Below, piece after piece: positions 45,023 through 52,658 of a stretch of 64,000 nucleotides of DNA. Each line of letters begins with the position of its first letter. Positions within the stretch are counted from its first letter, which is position 1. A program made the position numbers and the translations under genes. The DNA comes from Massilia sp. METH4. GTDB taxonomy: Bacteria > Pseudomonadota > Gammaproteobacteria > Burkholderiales > Burkholderiaceae_D. The notes beneath the pieces were generated by a model that did no database searches, was not told the DNA's origin, and was given only the letters and a program-made list of their open reading frames with translations. The stretch is taken from NCBI RefSeq assembly GCF_037094685.1, contig NZ_CP146614.1:3224001-3288000 (forward strand), read 5' to 3'.

Positions 45023-45805
45023 ATGCCCCTGATCGACGCCCTCGGCCGGGAACACCGGCCTTTCCCGCATGCCCGCATCGTTTCGCTCGTGCCGTCGATC
45101 ACCGAGCTGCTGTGCACGCTTGGATTGGCGCCGCAGCTCGTCGGGCGCACCGGCTTCTGCATCCATCCCAAGGAAGTGCTGCGCGAGATGGCGAAGGTCG
45201 GCGGCACGAAGGATGTCAATCTGGACAAGATCCGGGCGCTGGCCCCCACGCACGTGGTCGTCAACATCGACGAGAACGAGAAGCCGACCGTCGATAGTCT
45301 GGCCGGATTCGTGCCGCACGTGATCGTCACGCACCCGCTGCGCCCCGAGGACAACCTGGACCTGGCGCGCTTGCTGGGCGGCGTGTTCTGCGCGGACGAG
45401 CCGGCGCGCCGCTGGTGCGACGCGTTCGCCGCCGAACTGGCGGCGCTGCGCGCAATGCCGAAGGGCCCGCCGCAGCGCGTGCTCTACTGCATCTGGCAAG
45501 ACCCGTGGATGACCGTGTCGCGCGAGACGTATATCGCGGCGATGCTGGCCGAGATCGGCTGGAGCGTGCCGGCCCTGGGGCCGGCGCGCTATCCCCGCTT
45601 CGACTGGAACGCCGCGCTGGTGGCGGACATCGACCAGGTGCTGCTGTCCACCGAACCCTACCGGTTCACGGAAGCGCATGCCGATGCACTGGAAAAGCAG
45701 CTCGGCAAGCCGGTGCAACTGGTGGATGGGGAAATGATGTCGTGGTACGGCAGCCGGGCGCTGGCCGGGCTGTCGTACCTGCGGACACTCGCCGCGGCCG
45801 GCTGA
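45023..45805 (+). CDS. BtuF/FhuD-type helical backbone metal receptor protein
   Basis: 260 residues. RIVSLVPSITELLCTLGLAP, GFCIHPKEVLREMAKVGGTK, DLDKIRALAPTHVVV-type segments and IWQDPWMTVSRETYI match the periplasmic B12/siderophore-binding fold with a long backbone helix. It has no signal peptide and no ABC transporter beside it, so it may be a cytoplasmic member of unknown job or have a missed start. Confidence 0.85.
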   Translation: MPLIDALGREHRPFPHARIVSLVPSITELLCTLGLAPQLVGRTGFCIHPKEVLREMAKVGGTKDVNLDKIRALAPTHVVVNIDENEKPTVDSLAGFVPHVIVTHPLRPEDNLDLARLLGGVFCADEPARRWCDAFAAELAALRAMPKGPPQRVLYCIWQDPWMTVSRETYIAAMLAEIGWSVPALGPARYPRFDWNAALVADIDQVLLSTEPYRFTEAHADALEKQLGKPVQLVDGEMMSWYGSRALAGLSYLRTLAAAG

Positions 45806-45824
45806 CGGCGGCGCTTATTTGTCC

Positions 45825-46184
45825 TTACTCGTCCGGCTGCACCAGGTCGGCGACAGGCGTGTTGTGCTTGACGTCGCTGCGCTTGCCGATAGCGGTGTCG
45901 AGTGCGCGCACGAGCTTGCTGGACGCGCCGGAAATCGCCTGGCGCAGGTCGGACGCCTGGTCCGTGACGGCGATCGGCGGAATGCCGGCCACGCGCGCTT
46001 CCATCATGCAGCGCTTGTCGTTGGGGCCGGATTTGTGGCTGCTGTTGTTGTCGCCCAGGTGGACCTCCACGCGGGTGACCTGCTCGCCGAAGCGTTCGAG
46101 TGCCGAGCGCACCACGCCTTCCACGTGGTCGTCCAGGCTGGCGTCGTGGGTGATGGCCTTGTCGGTATTGACTTGAACTTGCAT
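45825..46184 (-). CDS. HPF/RaiA-like ribosome hibernation factor family protein
   Basis: 119 residues. MQVQVNTDKAITHDASLDD, TRVEVHLGDNNSSHKSGPND and KRCMMEARVAGIPPIAVTDQ form the beta-alpha-beta fold of the sigma-54 modulation/HPF family. The acidic tail (VADLVQPDE) differs from true HPF. Probably binds 30S/100S ribosomes under stress (inference). Confidence 0.85.
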   Translation of the reverse strand: MQVQVNTDKAITHDASLDDHVEGVVRSALERFGEQVTRVEVHLGDNNSSHKSGPNDKRCMMEARVAGIPPIAVTDQASDLRQAISGASSKLVRALDTAIGKRSDVKHNTPVADLVQPDE

Positions 46185-46312
46185 CGCTACTCCTCCTTTG
46201 TGTGTGGGCCGATGTTACGCGGTACTGTGCGCTTCGGTTGTTAAGTGCAGCACATTGCCGGGTTTTCAAGCCCGTTTTCCAGCTTTCCGACGAACTAGGC
46301 AGGAGGAACTAT

Positions 46313-46365
46313 GGCTGAGCCCGTGTCCCCTTGGTGCCAGGCACCAATGGGACACGGGCTCAGCC
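46313..46365. repeat. 53-bp near-perfect cruciform palindrome with a GGTGCCAGGCACC centre
   Basis: GGCTGAGCCCGTGTCCC (46313-46329) pairs fully with GGGACACGGGCTCAGCC (46349-46365). In the loop TTGGTGCC/GGCACCAA forms a second stem. One mismatch separates them. It lies just downstream of the leftward MFS gene stop (46372), where it may end transcription. Confidence 0.9.
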
Positions 46366-46371
46366 GTGGGG

Positions 46372-47619
46372 TTACTTCGCCTGTTCGGCCAATTCCTTCT
46401 CGTGGTGCGGGAAGCGGTCCATCCTGGCGAGCACGGGGAACAGCTTGATCCAGGCGGCGGTGACGGCGAGGGTGGCGGCGCCGCCGAAGACGACGGCGCG
46501 CGACAGGCCCATCCACCCGGCCGTCACGCCCGATTCGAATTCGCCCAGCTCGTTGGAGGCGCCGATGAAGACGGAGTTGACGGCGCTGACGCGGCCGCGG
46601 ATCGCGTCCGGCGTCTCGTATTGCACGAGCAGGTGGCGCACGTAGACGCTGATCATGTCGCCGGCGCCCATCAGCAGCAGGCAGGCGAGGGCGATGGCGA
46701 AGCTCGTCGTGGCGCCCAGTATGACGGTGCCCACGCCGAACACGGCCACGCCGCCGAACATCCAGGCGCCCACCCGGCGCGTGATCGGAAAGAAGGCCAG
46801 GGCGATCGAGCACAGGGCGGCGCCGGCGCCCGGGGCCGTGCGCAGCAGGCCCAGGCCGGTCGGGCCCACGTGCAGCACGTCGTGGGCCAGCGCCGGCAGC
46901 AGGGCGGTGGCGCCGCCGAACAGCACGGCGAACAGGTCCAGCGAGATGGCACCCAGCACGATGGGGCGCGACATCACGAAGCGCAAGCCTTCCAGCACGC
47001 TGTGCCAGGTGGCCGGTTCGCGATTGGTCGCCTGCGGCGGCGCCTTGACCGACGCCATCAGCACCACGGCCACGAGCAGCAACCCGGCCGCGATCGCGTA
47101 GACGGCGATCGGGCCGTAGAGGTACAGCAGGCCGCCCAGCGTGGGGCCGAGGATCACGGCCACGTGGAAACTGGAGGAAGAGAGCGCTACCGCCTTGCTG
47201 AAATCCTGCTGGGGCACCAGGTTGACGAGCATCGCCTGCGTGGCAGGTCCCATGAAGGCACGCGCGCTGCCGAACAGCGTGAGCACGGCGAAGATGGGCC
47301 AGACCGCCGTCATGCCGCTGGAAGCGAAGGCGAGCAGCAGCGCGCCGACCAGCAATTGCGTGGCGAGGCAGGCGGTGACGATATTGCGGCGGTTGTAGCG
47401 GTCCGCCACGTGCCCAGCCGGCAGGATCAGCAGCAGGAAGGGCGCGAATTGCGCGAGCCCGATCATGCCCAGGTAGAACAGGTTGTGGGTCATCGAATAC
47501 ACCTGCCAGCCCACGGCGACATTCTGCATCTGCACGGCAAGCGTGCCGAGGATGCGGGCGGCAAGGTAGAACGAGAAATTGCGGTGGCGCAGGACGGCGA
47601 AGCCGTTGGATGTGGACAT
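46372..47619 (-). CDS. MFS transporter (EntS-like, MFS_3 type)
   Basis: 415 residues, 12 transmembrane segments. FAVLRHRNFSFYLAARILGT, LILPAGHVADRYNRRNIVT and LVNLVPQQDFSKAVAL with SSSSFHVAVILGPTLGG are typical of the enterobactin-exporter-like MFS_3 family. Substrate unknown. It follows the flavoreductase gene (downstream of it in the leftward direction, 69 bases away), so the two may form an operon. Confidence 0.88.
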   Translation of the reverse strand: MSTSNGFAVLRHRNFSFYLAARILGTLAVQMQNVAVGWQVYSMTHNLFYLGMIGLAQFAPFLLLILPAGHVADRYNRRNIVTACLATQLLVGALLLAFASSGMTAVWPIFAVLTLFGSARAFMGPATQAMLVNLVPQQDFSKAVALSSSSFHVAVILGPTLGGLLYLYGPIAVYAIAAGLLLVAVVLMASVKAPPQATNREPATWHSVLEGLRFVMSRPIVLGAISLDLFAVLFGGATALLPALAHDVLHVGPTGLGLLRTAPGAGAALCSIALAFFPITRRVGAWMFGGVAVFGVGTVILGATTSFAIALACLLLMGAGDMISVYVRHLLVQYETPDAIRGRVSAVNSVFIGASNELGEFESGVTAGWMGLSRAVVFGGAATLAVTAAWIKLFPVLARMDRFPHHEKELAEQAK

Positions 47620-47688
47620 GCGGGCGATATGGAAGGGTCGCGATCGCCGCCCGCCGGGCGGGCCGGCGGGACCGCGGATCGCGCCGGG

Positions 47689-48714
47689 TTAAGGTTGGGC
47701 CAGGTCGGCTTCGGTGGTGAAGGAGTCGGCGTAGAACTCGTCTTCCGGCAGCTTGCACTGGGCAACGAAGTCGCGCTTCGCGGAGTCGACCACGATCGGC
47801 GCGCCGCACGCGTACACCTGCCAGCCGGAGAGATCGGGCAGGTCGGCCACCACGGCCTGGTGCACATAGCCGGTGCGGCCGGTCCAGCCGTCTTCCTCGA
47901 GCGCGTCGGAGACGACCGGCACGTAGCGGAAGTTCGGCAGCTCGCGCGCCCACTGCTCGCACAGCTCGTGCATGTACAGGTCGCGCGGCCGGCGGCCGCC
48001 CCAGTACAGCACCATCTGGCGCTGCGAGCCCACGGCCTTCATGTGCTCGACGATCGCCTTGATCGGCGCGAAGCCCGTGCCGGAGGCCAGCAGCACCATC
48101 GGCTTGTCGGAATCCTCGCGCACGAAGAACGTGCCCAGCGGGCCTTCGAAGCGCAGGATGTCGCGCTCCTTCATGGTGCCGAATACCTGGTCGGTGAACA
48201 GGCCGCCCGGCATGTGGCGGATGTGCAGCGTGAGCGGGCCCGCGCCCGGCGCGGTGGCCATGCTGTAGCTGCGGCGCTTGCCGTCGCGCAGCAGGAATTC
48301 GATGTATTGGCCGGCACGGTAGTCGAGCACCTCGTTGGCCGGCAGTTGCAGCGTCATCACGATCACGTCCGGCGCGACCCGTTCCAGCGTCGTCACGCGC
48401 GACGGCATCTTCTTGACGGGGAAGTCGCCGCTGCCGGCCACTTCACGGGCCGAGATCACCAGGTCGGAGTGGGGGATCGCGCAGCAGAACAGCGACATGC
48501 CCTGCGCTTCCTCTTCCTCGGTCAGCGCGCGGCGCTGGTGCGGCTTATGGGTGATCGAACCGGAAACTACCTTGCCCTTGCAGGAACTGCAGGCGCCGTT
48601 CTTGCAGCCATAGGGCAGCCCGACGCCGGCCCGCATCGCGGCCGCCAGCACGGTTTCGTCTTCGTCGCATGCGAACTGGTGACCGCTTGGCTGAACAGTA
48701 ATCTGAAACGTCAT
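47689..48714 (-). CDS. 2Fe-2S ferredoxin-NAD(P)H reductase (CDP-6-deoxyglucoseen reductase-like)
   Basis: 341 residues. N-terminal plant-type 2Fe-2S domain: PYGCKNGACSSCKGKV with three Cys, and FCCA with the fourth. An FAD domain follows (GKRRSYSMATAPG) and an NAD(P)H domain (LLASGTGFAPIKAIVEHM, YWGGRRPRDLYMHELCEQW). Matches the AscD/DdhD-like group of one-electron reductases; partner oxygenase is not in the window. Start has an AAGGA site that overlaps the start codon of the divergent epimerase gene. Confidence 0.9.
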   Translation of the reverse strand: MTFQITVQPSGHQFACDEDETVLAAAMRAGVGLPYGCKNGACSSCKGKVVSGSITHKPHQRRALTEEEEAQGMSLFCCAIPHSDLVISAREVAGSGDFPVKKMPSRVTTLERVAPDVIVMTLQLPANEVLDYRAGQYIEFLLRDGKRRSYSMATAPGAGPLTLHIRHMPGGLFTDQVFGTMKERDILRFEGPLGTFFVREDSDKPMVLLASGTGFAPIKAIVEHMKAVGSQRQMVLYWGGRRPRDLYMHELCEQWARELPNFRYVPVVSDALEEDGWTGRTGYVHQAVVADLPDLSGWQVYACGAPIVVDSAKRDFVAQCKLPEDEFYADSFTTEADLAQP

Positions 48715-48725
48715 ACAATCCTTGA

Positions 48726-49712
48726 ATGAATAGCTTTCGCAAACAAAATTCCGGGCGGGACCGCGGGCAGCCGCACCTCGGGCAGCCGCACCTCGGGCAG
48801 CCGCACCTCGGGCAGCCGCACCTCGGGCAGCCGCACCTCGGCAAGCCTCGCTTGTTGATCCTGGGGTGCGGCGACGTGGGCATGCGCCTGTTGCCGCTCC
48901 TGCGCGCGCGCTACCGTGTTTTCGCCGTGACCCGTGATATCGCCAACTTCGCGGCGCTGCGCGCGGCCGGCGCCGTGCCCGTGCTGGCGGATCTGGACCG
49001 GCCAGCGTCGCTGCGCCGCCTCGCCGGCCTGGCACAGCGCGTGATCCACCTGGCGCCACCGCCAGGCGAAGGCGAACTCGATACCCGCACCCGCAATGTG
49101 ACCGCCATTCTACCCGAGGCGGCCAAGGTCGTTTATGTCAGCACCACCGGAGTCTATGGCGACCTGCAGGGCAGGCTGGTGGACGAGTCGCAGCCTGTCG
49201 CGCCCCGCAATATCCGCGCGCGCCGCCGGGTCGATGCGGAAGGCGTGCTGCGCGCCTGGGCCCGCCGCGCGCAAGGCCGGCTCTCGATCCTGCGCGTGCC
49301 CGGCATCTATGCCGCCGACCGGCTGCCGCTCGAGCGCCTGCGCCAGGGCACGCCGGCGCTGGAGGCGGCCGACGACGTCTACACGAACCATATCCATGCG
49401 GACGACCTGGCCGCGTTGCTGCTGGCGGCACTCCGGCGCGGCAAGCCGCTGCGCGTCTATCACGCCGTCGACGACAGCGAAATGCGGATGGCCGAGTACT
49501 TCGACGCCGTGGCCGACGCGTTCGGCCTGCAGCGCCCGCCACGGCTGCCGCGTGCGCAGCTGGCGCGGGTGGTGTCGCCCACGCTCCTGTCGTTCATGTC
49601 GGAATCGCGGCGCCTTGCCAATGGCCGGAGCAAGCGTGAGCTCGGCATGATCCTGCGCTACCCGACCGTTGCCCATGGGCTACAAAAAATGACAGCGGTC
49701 CGGCAGGATTGA
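48726..49712 (+). CDS. NAD-dependent epimerase/dehydratase-like SDR with an N-terminal minisatellite
   Basis: About 328 residues from ATG 48726. The N-terminal 38 residues are a linker with five QPHLG repeats. The Rossmann motif LLILGCGDVGMRLL, then STTGVYGDLQGRLVDESQPV, IYAADRLPLERL and NHIHADDLAALLLAAL follow. It is the YeeZ-like extended SDR branch, substrate unknown. The start is only 11 bases from the divergent reductase start and has no ribosome site, so the real start may be downstream of the repeat (TTG near 48852). If so, the minisatellite would be 5' leader. Confidence 0.75.
   Translation: MNSFRKQNSGRDRGQPHLGQPHLGQPHLGQPHLGQPHLGKPRLLILGCGDVGMRLLPLLRARYRVFAVTRDIANFAALRAAGAVPVLADLDRPASLRRLAGLAQRVIHLAPPPGEGELDTRTRNVTAILPEAAKVVYVSTTGVYGDLQGRLVDESQPVAPRNIRARRRVDAEGVLRAWARRAQGRLSILRVPGIYAADRLPLERLRQGTPALEAADDVYTNHIHADDLAALLLAALRRGKPLRVYHAVDDSEMRMAEYFDAVADAFGLQRPPRLPRAQLARVVSPTLLSFMSESRRLANGRSKRELGMILRYPTVAHGLQKMTAVRQD
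48765..48839 (+). repeat. five tandem 15-bp repeats
   Basis: GGGCAGCCGCACCTC occurs five times exactly, with a degenerate sixth. Because the unit is 15 bases, copy-number changes keep the reading frame (Gly-Gln-Pro-His-Leu). Confidence 0.95.
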
Positions 49713-49774
49713 CCTGGCGCAAACGTGCGGATGGCGCTTGCGACTACCGTAGGCAGACATCACCAGGAGGTCGT

Positions 49775-50044
49775 ATGGACGCGAACCGCCGGCACCCCAG
49801 CAAGGAAGAAGTTCGGGCATGGATGGCCCGCCGCCGGGCTTGTTCCCGTGCCGGCCTGCCATTGCCGACGCCGGAGGAGATCCGGCGCGAACTGGGCTGG
49901 AACCAGTTGCCGGCGCTGCAGCCGGCAGCTGCCGCGCCGGCGCTGCCCCACGTGCTGGCCGAATTTGCGGCGCTCACGGCGGCGGTGATGTGCTATTGGC
50001 TGCTGTTGCAGCTGCCGCGCGAACGGTCGCAACCGATTTCCTAG
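49775..50044 (+). CDS. small hypothetical protein with a C-terminal membrane helix
   Basis: 89 residues with a strong AGGAGG site. Basic N-terminus (HPSKEEVRAWMARRRACSRA), PEEIRRELGWNQLP, then a hydrophobic segment (AALTAAVMCYWLLLQL) and basic end. Looks like a small tail-anchored or inner-membrane protein; not recognised. Confidence 0.6.
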   Translation: MDANRRHPSKEEVRAWMARRRACSRAGLPLPTPEEIRRELGWNQLPALQPAAAAPALPHVLAEFAALTAAVMCYWLLLQLPRERSQPIS

Positions 50045-50238
50045 CACATAAATCGCACGGAAATCTCTCACATTCTCACAAGGTTGCCAAAAATAAAGCA
50101 AATCGGTGTACCATATTGTCCGCATACAAACTAATTCGCCGTGCGCGATGGTTTGCAGAATAGACCGGCAACAAGCCGGCAACATATTGGTAAACCTGCT
50201 GCTGCTTTACAAAAGAGCATTGCCCGAGAGAGTCTGAA

Positions 50239-50481
50239 ATGTCGTTCCTGAAAGAAGTCACCGCCTCGCCATCCTACAATCCCAACCGCGTTCTCGACGC
50301 CATCATCAGCAAGCTGGATTTGAAGAACGACGCTGCCTTGTCCCGCGCCCTCGAAGTGGCGCCGCCCGTCATCAGCAAGATCCGCCACAACACGCTGCCG
50401 ATCGGCGCCACGATCCTGATCCGCATGCATGAGATCAGCGATTACTCGATCCGCGAGCTGCGCGAGCTGATGTCGCACTGA
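50239..50481 (+). CDS. small helix-turn-helix-like protein
   Basis: 80 residues: SPSYNPNRVLDAIISKLDLK, NDAALSRALEVAPPVISKIR and IGATILIRMHEISDYSIREL. The segment with ALSRALEVAPPVISKIR fits an XRE-type HTH of the Cro/CI kind without an oligomerisation domain. Possibly a regulator. It is followed by a strong terminator and preceded by an AT-rich leader. Confidence 0.7.
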   Translation: MSFLKEVTASPSYNPNRVLDAIISKLDLKNDAALSRALEVAPPVISKIRHNTLPIGATILIRMHEISDYSIRELRELMSH

Positions 50482-50496
50482 CGCGGCAAGCGTAAA

Positions 50497-50532
50497 AAAA
50501 CGGCCGGTCCCGCGAGGGCACCGGCCGTTTTT
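50497..50532. terminator. bidirectional terminator
   Basis: AAAACGGCCGGT pairs with ACCGGCCGTTTT over 12 bases; loop CCCGCGAGGGC; A tract left, T tract right. Serves the small HTH gene (+) and the repeat-protein gene ending at 50546 (-). Confidence 0.9.
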
Positions 50533-50545
50533 ACTTGGGGCACGC

Positions 50546-51394
50546 TCAGGCCAGGCGCGGCCGATCCGTGTAGAAGCCTTCCTGGACGGCAGGCGCCGCG
50601 GCCCTGCCGGCACTGACGCGGCCGGAGTAGGCGGTTTCGGTGCCCGCGCGGCCGGAGTACGCGATCCGGCCGGAATAGGCAGTGTCGCTGCCGGCGCGGC
50701 CCGAGTATGCCGTGCTGGCGTTCACGTTCGCATCGCTGATACGGCCCGAGTATGCGGTTTTCGCCGCGATCGTCGGCTCGCTGACCCGGCCGGAATAGGC
50801 AACGCGCCCCGAGTAAGCAGTATCGGCGCTGATCCGGCCGGAATATGCGGTTTCGGCGCTGACGCGGCCGGAGTACGCGGTATCGGCGCTGATGCGGCCG
50901 GAATATGCGATTTCGGTATTGATTCGGCCCGAATAGGCCGTCTGGTTGCTCACGCGGCCCGAGTAGGCGGCATCGGCGCTGATCCGGCCGGAATAGGCCG
51001 GCTCGGCGTTGCGCAGGTAGGGCTCGCCGAAGGTTTCCTCGTACAGTTCCTTCATGCGGTCGCCCACGCGGCGGTGCGCTTCCTCGTCATCCTCGCCACG
51101 CAGGCCGATGTACGGGAAGTGGTGCAGGAAGTAGCCGAACACCTTTTCGCAATCGACCGCGTATTTCATCGTGTCCAGGATGTGGTAGTGCCAGAACGTG
51201 TCCACATCCATCAGCGGCGCGGTCTGCTCCTTCGGGAACATCTTCATCAGGTACAGGAAACGGCGGTACTCGAACTCGACGGCGTTGACCTTCTCCAGCG
51301 ACCAGCCTTCGCCGGATTCCGCGTGCATCAGTTTGACCTTGATGGGTTCCAGGTCGAGTTCTGCAATCGGTTGGAAGTGTTCGGAAGAAAACAT
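50546..51394 (-). CDS. GRDP-domain protein with AYSGR repeats
   Basis: 282 residues. Residues 15-130 are a helical domain (MDVDTFWHYHILDTMKYAVD, FGYFLHHFPYIGLRG, MKELYEETFGEPYLR) that fits glycine-rich-domain-protein (GRDP/DUF1399-like) folds. Residues 133-262 are a tail of 13 AYSGR units spaced about 10 residues (for example AYSGRISADT), then a Pro/Ala linker and the end FYTDRPRLA. No signal peptide or membrane helix, so cytoplasmic. The next gene upstream is its paralogue. The repeats suggest either multi-core modified peptide or Tyr-Arg sticker sequences; neither is proved. No modifying enzyme is adjacent. Confidence 0.7.
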   Translation of the reverse strand: MFSSEHFQPIAELDLEPIKVKLMHAESGEGWSLEKVNAVEFEYRRFLYLMKMFPKEQTAPLMDVDTFWHYHILDTMKYAVDCEKVFGYFLHHFPYIGLRGEDDEEAHRRVGDRMKELYEETFGEPYLRNAEPAYSGRISADAAYSGRVSNQTAYSGRINTEIAYSGRISADTAYSGRVSAETAYSGRISADTAYSGRVAYSGRVSEPTIAAKTAYSGRISDANVNASTAYSGRAGSDTAYSGRIAYSGRAGTETAYSGRVSAGRAAAPAVQEGFYTDRPRLA

Positions 51395-51486
51395 ATAAAT
51401 CCTCTCTGTGGTTGCTGGCGCCATCCGGGATCCGTAGGAATGCCATAACTGAATTATTGTTGATGCAACTCAACATCAACCGATCC

Positions 51487-51514
51487 AGTATAGATTGTTG
51501 CTGGTCAACTGCAA
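51487..51514 (-). promoter_or_regulatory. probable promoter of the AYSGR gene
   Basis: On the minus strand -35 TTGCAG (51514-51509), 16-base spacer, -10 TATACT (51492-51487). It gives an untranslated leader of about 90 bases, with a GTTGATG/CATCAAC hairpin near 51465-51485, before the ribosome site AGAGAGG. Confidence 0.5.
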
Positions 51515-51553
51515 GGGACTGCTTTCAATCGTGCGCGGATGTCAGAGGGGAGG

Positions 51554-51579
51554 CGCGGAACCGCTGTTGCGGTTCCGCG
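51554..51579 (-). other. 11-bp perfect hairpin between the two repeat-protein genes
   Basis: CGCGGAACCGC/GCGGTTCCGCG with a 4-base loop lies directly after the stop of the AWSAR gene. No T tract follows on the minus strand, so it may be a processing or attenuation stem rather than a classical terminator. Confidence 0.6.
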
Positions 51580-51588
51580 ACAGGAACG

Positions 51589-52518
51589 TCAGTTCGCCGC
51601 CTGGGTCAACCGGGGGCGTTGCGTGTAGAACTGGTCAACCGTCGAGCGTGCGGACCAGGCCGCCTTTGGCGCCGCTGAAGCCGCCGGGGCGGCGTTGCGG
51701 GCCGGCGATGCGGACCAGGCCACCGTTGTCGCGATCGCGCCGTCCGCCGCCTGCCGTGCCGGCGAGGCGGACCATGCGGTGGCTGGCGCTTGCTGGTTGG
51801 TCAATGCCTGGCGCGTTGGCGAGGCGGACCATGCGGTGGCTGGCGCTTGCTGACTGTCCGATGCGTGGCGCGTTGGCGAGGCGGACCACGCGGTGGCTGG
51901 CGCTTGCTGGCTGTCCGATGCCTGGCGCGCCGGCGAGGCGGACCATGCCGTGGTCGCGCGTGCGGACCATGCCGTCTTGCCTGCCAGCGATTGCGGCGCG
52001 CGGCCCGACCAGGCGGTGTTGACGGCGACGGATTCCGGGGCGCGCGCAGACCAGGCAGCCTGTGCCGGGGCGCGGGCCGACCATGCGGTGGCCGCCGGGC
52101 TTTCGGTGGCGCGGGCGGACCACGCGGTGGCGCCGGCGCGGATGTAATCCTCGCCGAACGTTTCCTCGTACAGTTCCTTCATGCGCTCGCCCATCAGGTG
52201 GTGCGCTGCCTCGTCCGCCTCGCCACGCAGGCCCACGTACGGGAAATGGTGCAGGAAGTAGCCGAACACCTCATCGCAGTCGGCCGCGTACTTCATCGTG
52301 TCCAGGATGTGGTAATGCCAGAACGTGTCCACATCCATCAGCGGCGCGGCTTGCTCTTCGGGATATTTCTTCATCAGGTACAGGAAGCGGCGATATTCCT
52401 TTTCCACCGCGTTGGCACGCTCCAGGCTCCACCCCTCGCCCGATTCCTCGTGCATCAGCTTGACCTTGATTGGCTCGAGGTCCAGTGCTTCGATGGCTGC
52501 GTAATCGCTCTGCGTCAT
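51589..52518 (-). CDS. GRDP-domain protein with AWSAR repeats
   Basis: 309 residues. The first ~130 residues are about 80 percent identical by eye to the AYSGR paralogue (LDLEPIKVKLMHEESGEGWS, DVDTFWHYHILDTMKYAADC). The tail holds 11 AWS units: early ones read TAWSARAPE-type, later ones have TAWSASPARQASDSQQAPA spacing of about 19 residues. The end FYTQRPRLTQAAN matches the paralogue end. A GGGAG site precedes the ATG at 52518. The two genes differ mainly in the aromatic (Trp/Tyr) and spacer, suggesting duplication and divergence of the repeat tail. Confidence 0.7.
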   Translation of the reverse strand: MTQSDYAAIEALDLEPIKVKLMHEESGEGWSLERANAVEKEYRRFLYLMKKYPEEQAAPLMDVDTFWHYHILDTMKYAADCDEVFGYFLHHFPYVGLRGEADEAAHHLMGERMKELYEETFGEDYIRAGATAWSARATESPAATAWSARAPAQAAWSARAPESVAVNTAWSGRAPQSLAGKTAWSARATTAWSASPARQASDSQQAPATAWSASPTRHASDSQQAPATAWSASPTRQALTNQQAPATAWSASPARQAADGAIATTVAWSASPARNAAPAASAAPKAAWSARSTVDQFYTQRPRLTQAAN

Positions 52519-52658
52519 GTTCGTCTCCCTTCAGTTGAGGTGGATCAATAGAATTCCAATGCAAGGCCCTATTGTTGTCCTTGCTTAAAATCCACTATTG
52601 ATCTTCATCAAACTATAGGGAGCTTCTATTACGCTAGTTGCTGTACCGACAGAAGACT

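Noticed and set aside
48765..48839. CRISPR or intergenic repeat
   Set aside because: The units are contiguous 15-mers without spacers and probably coding; treated as a minisatellite.
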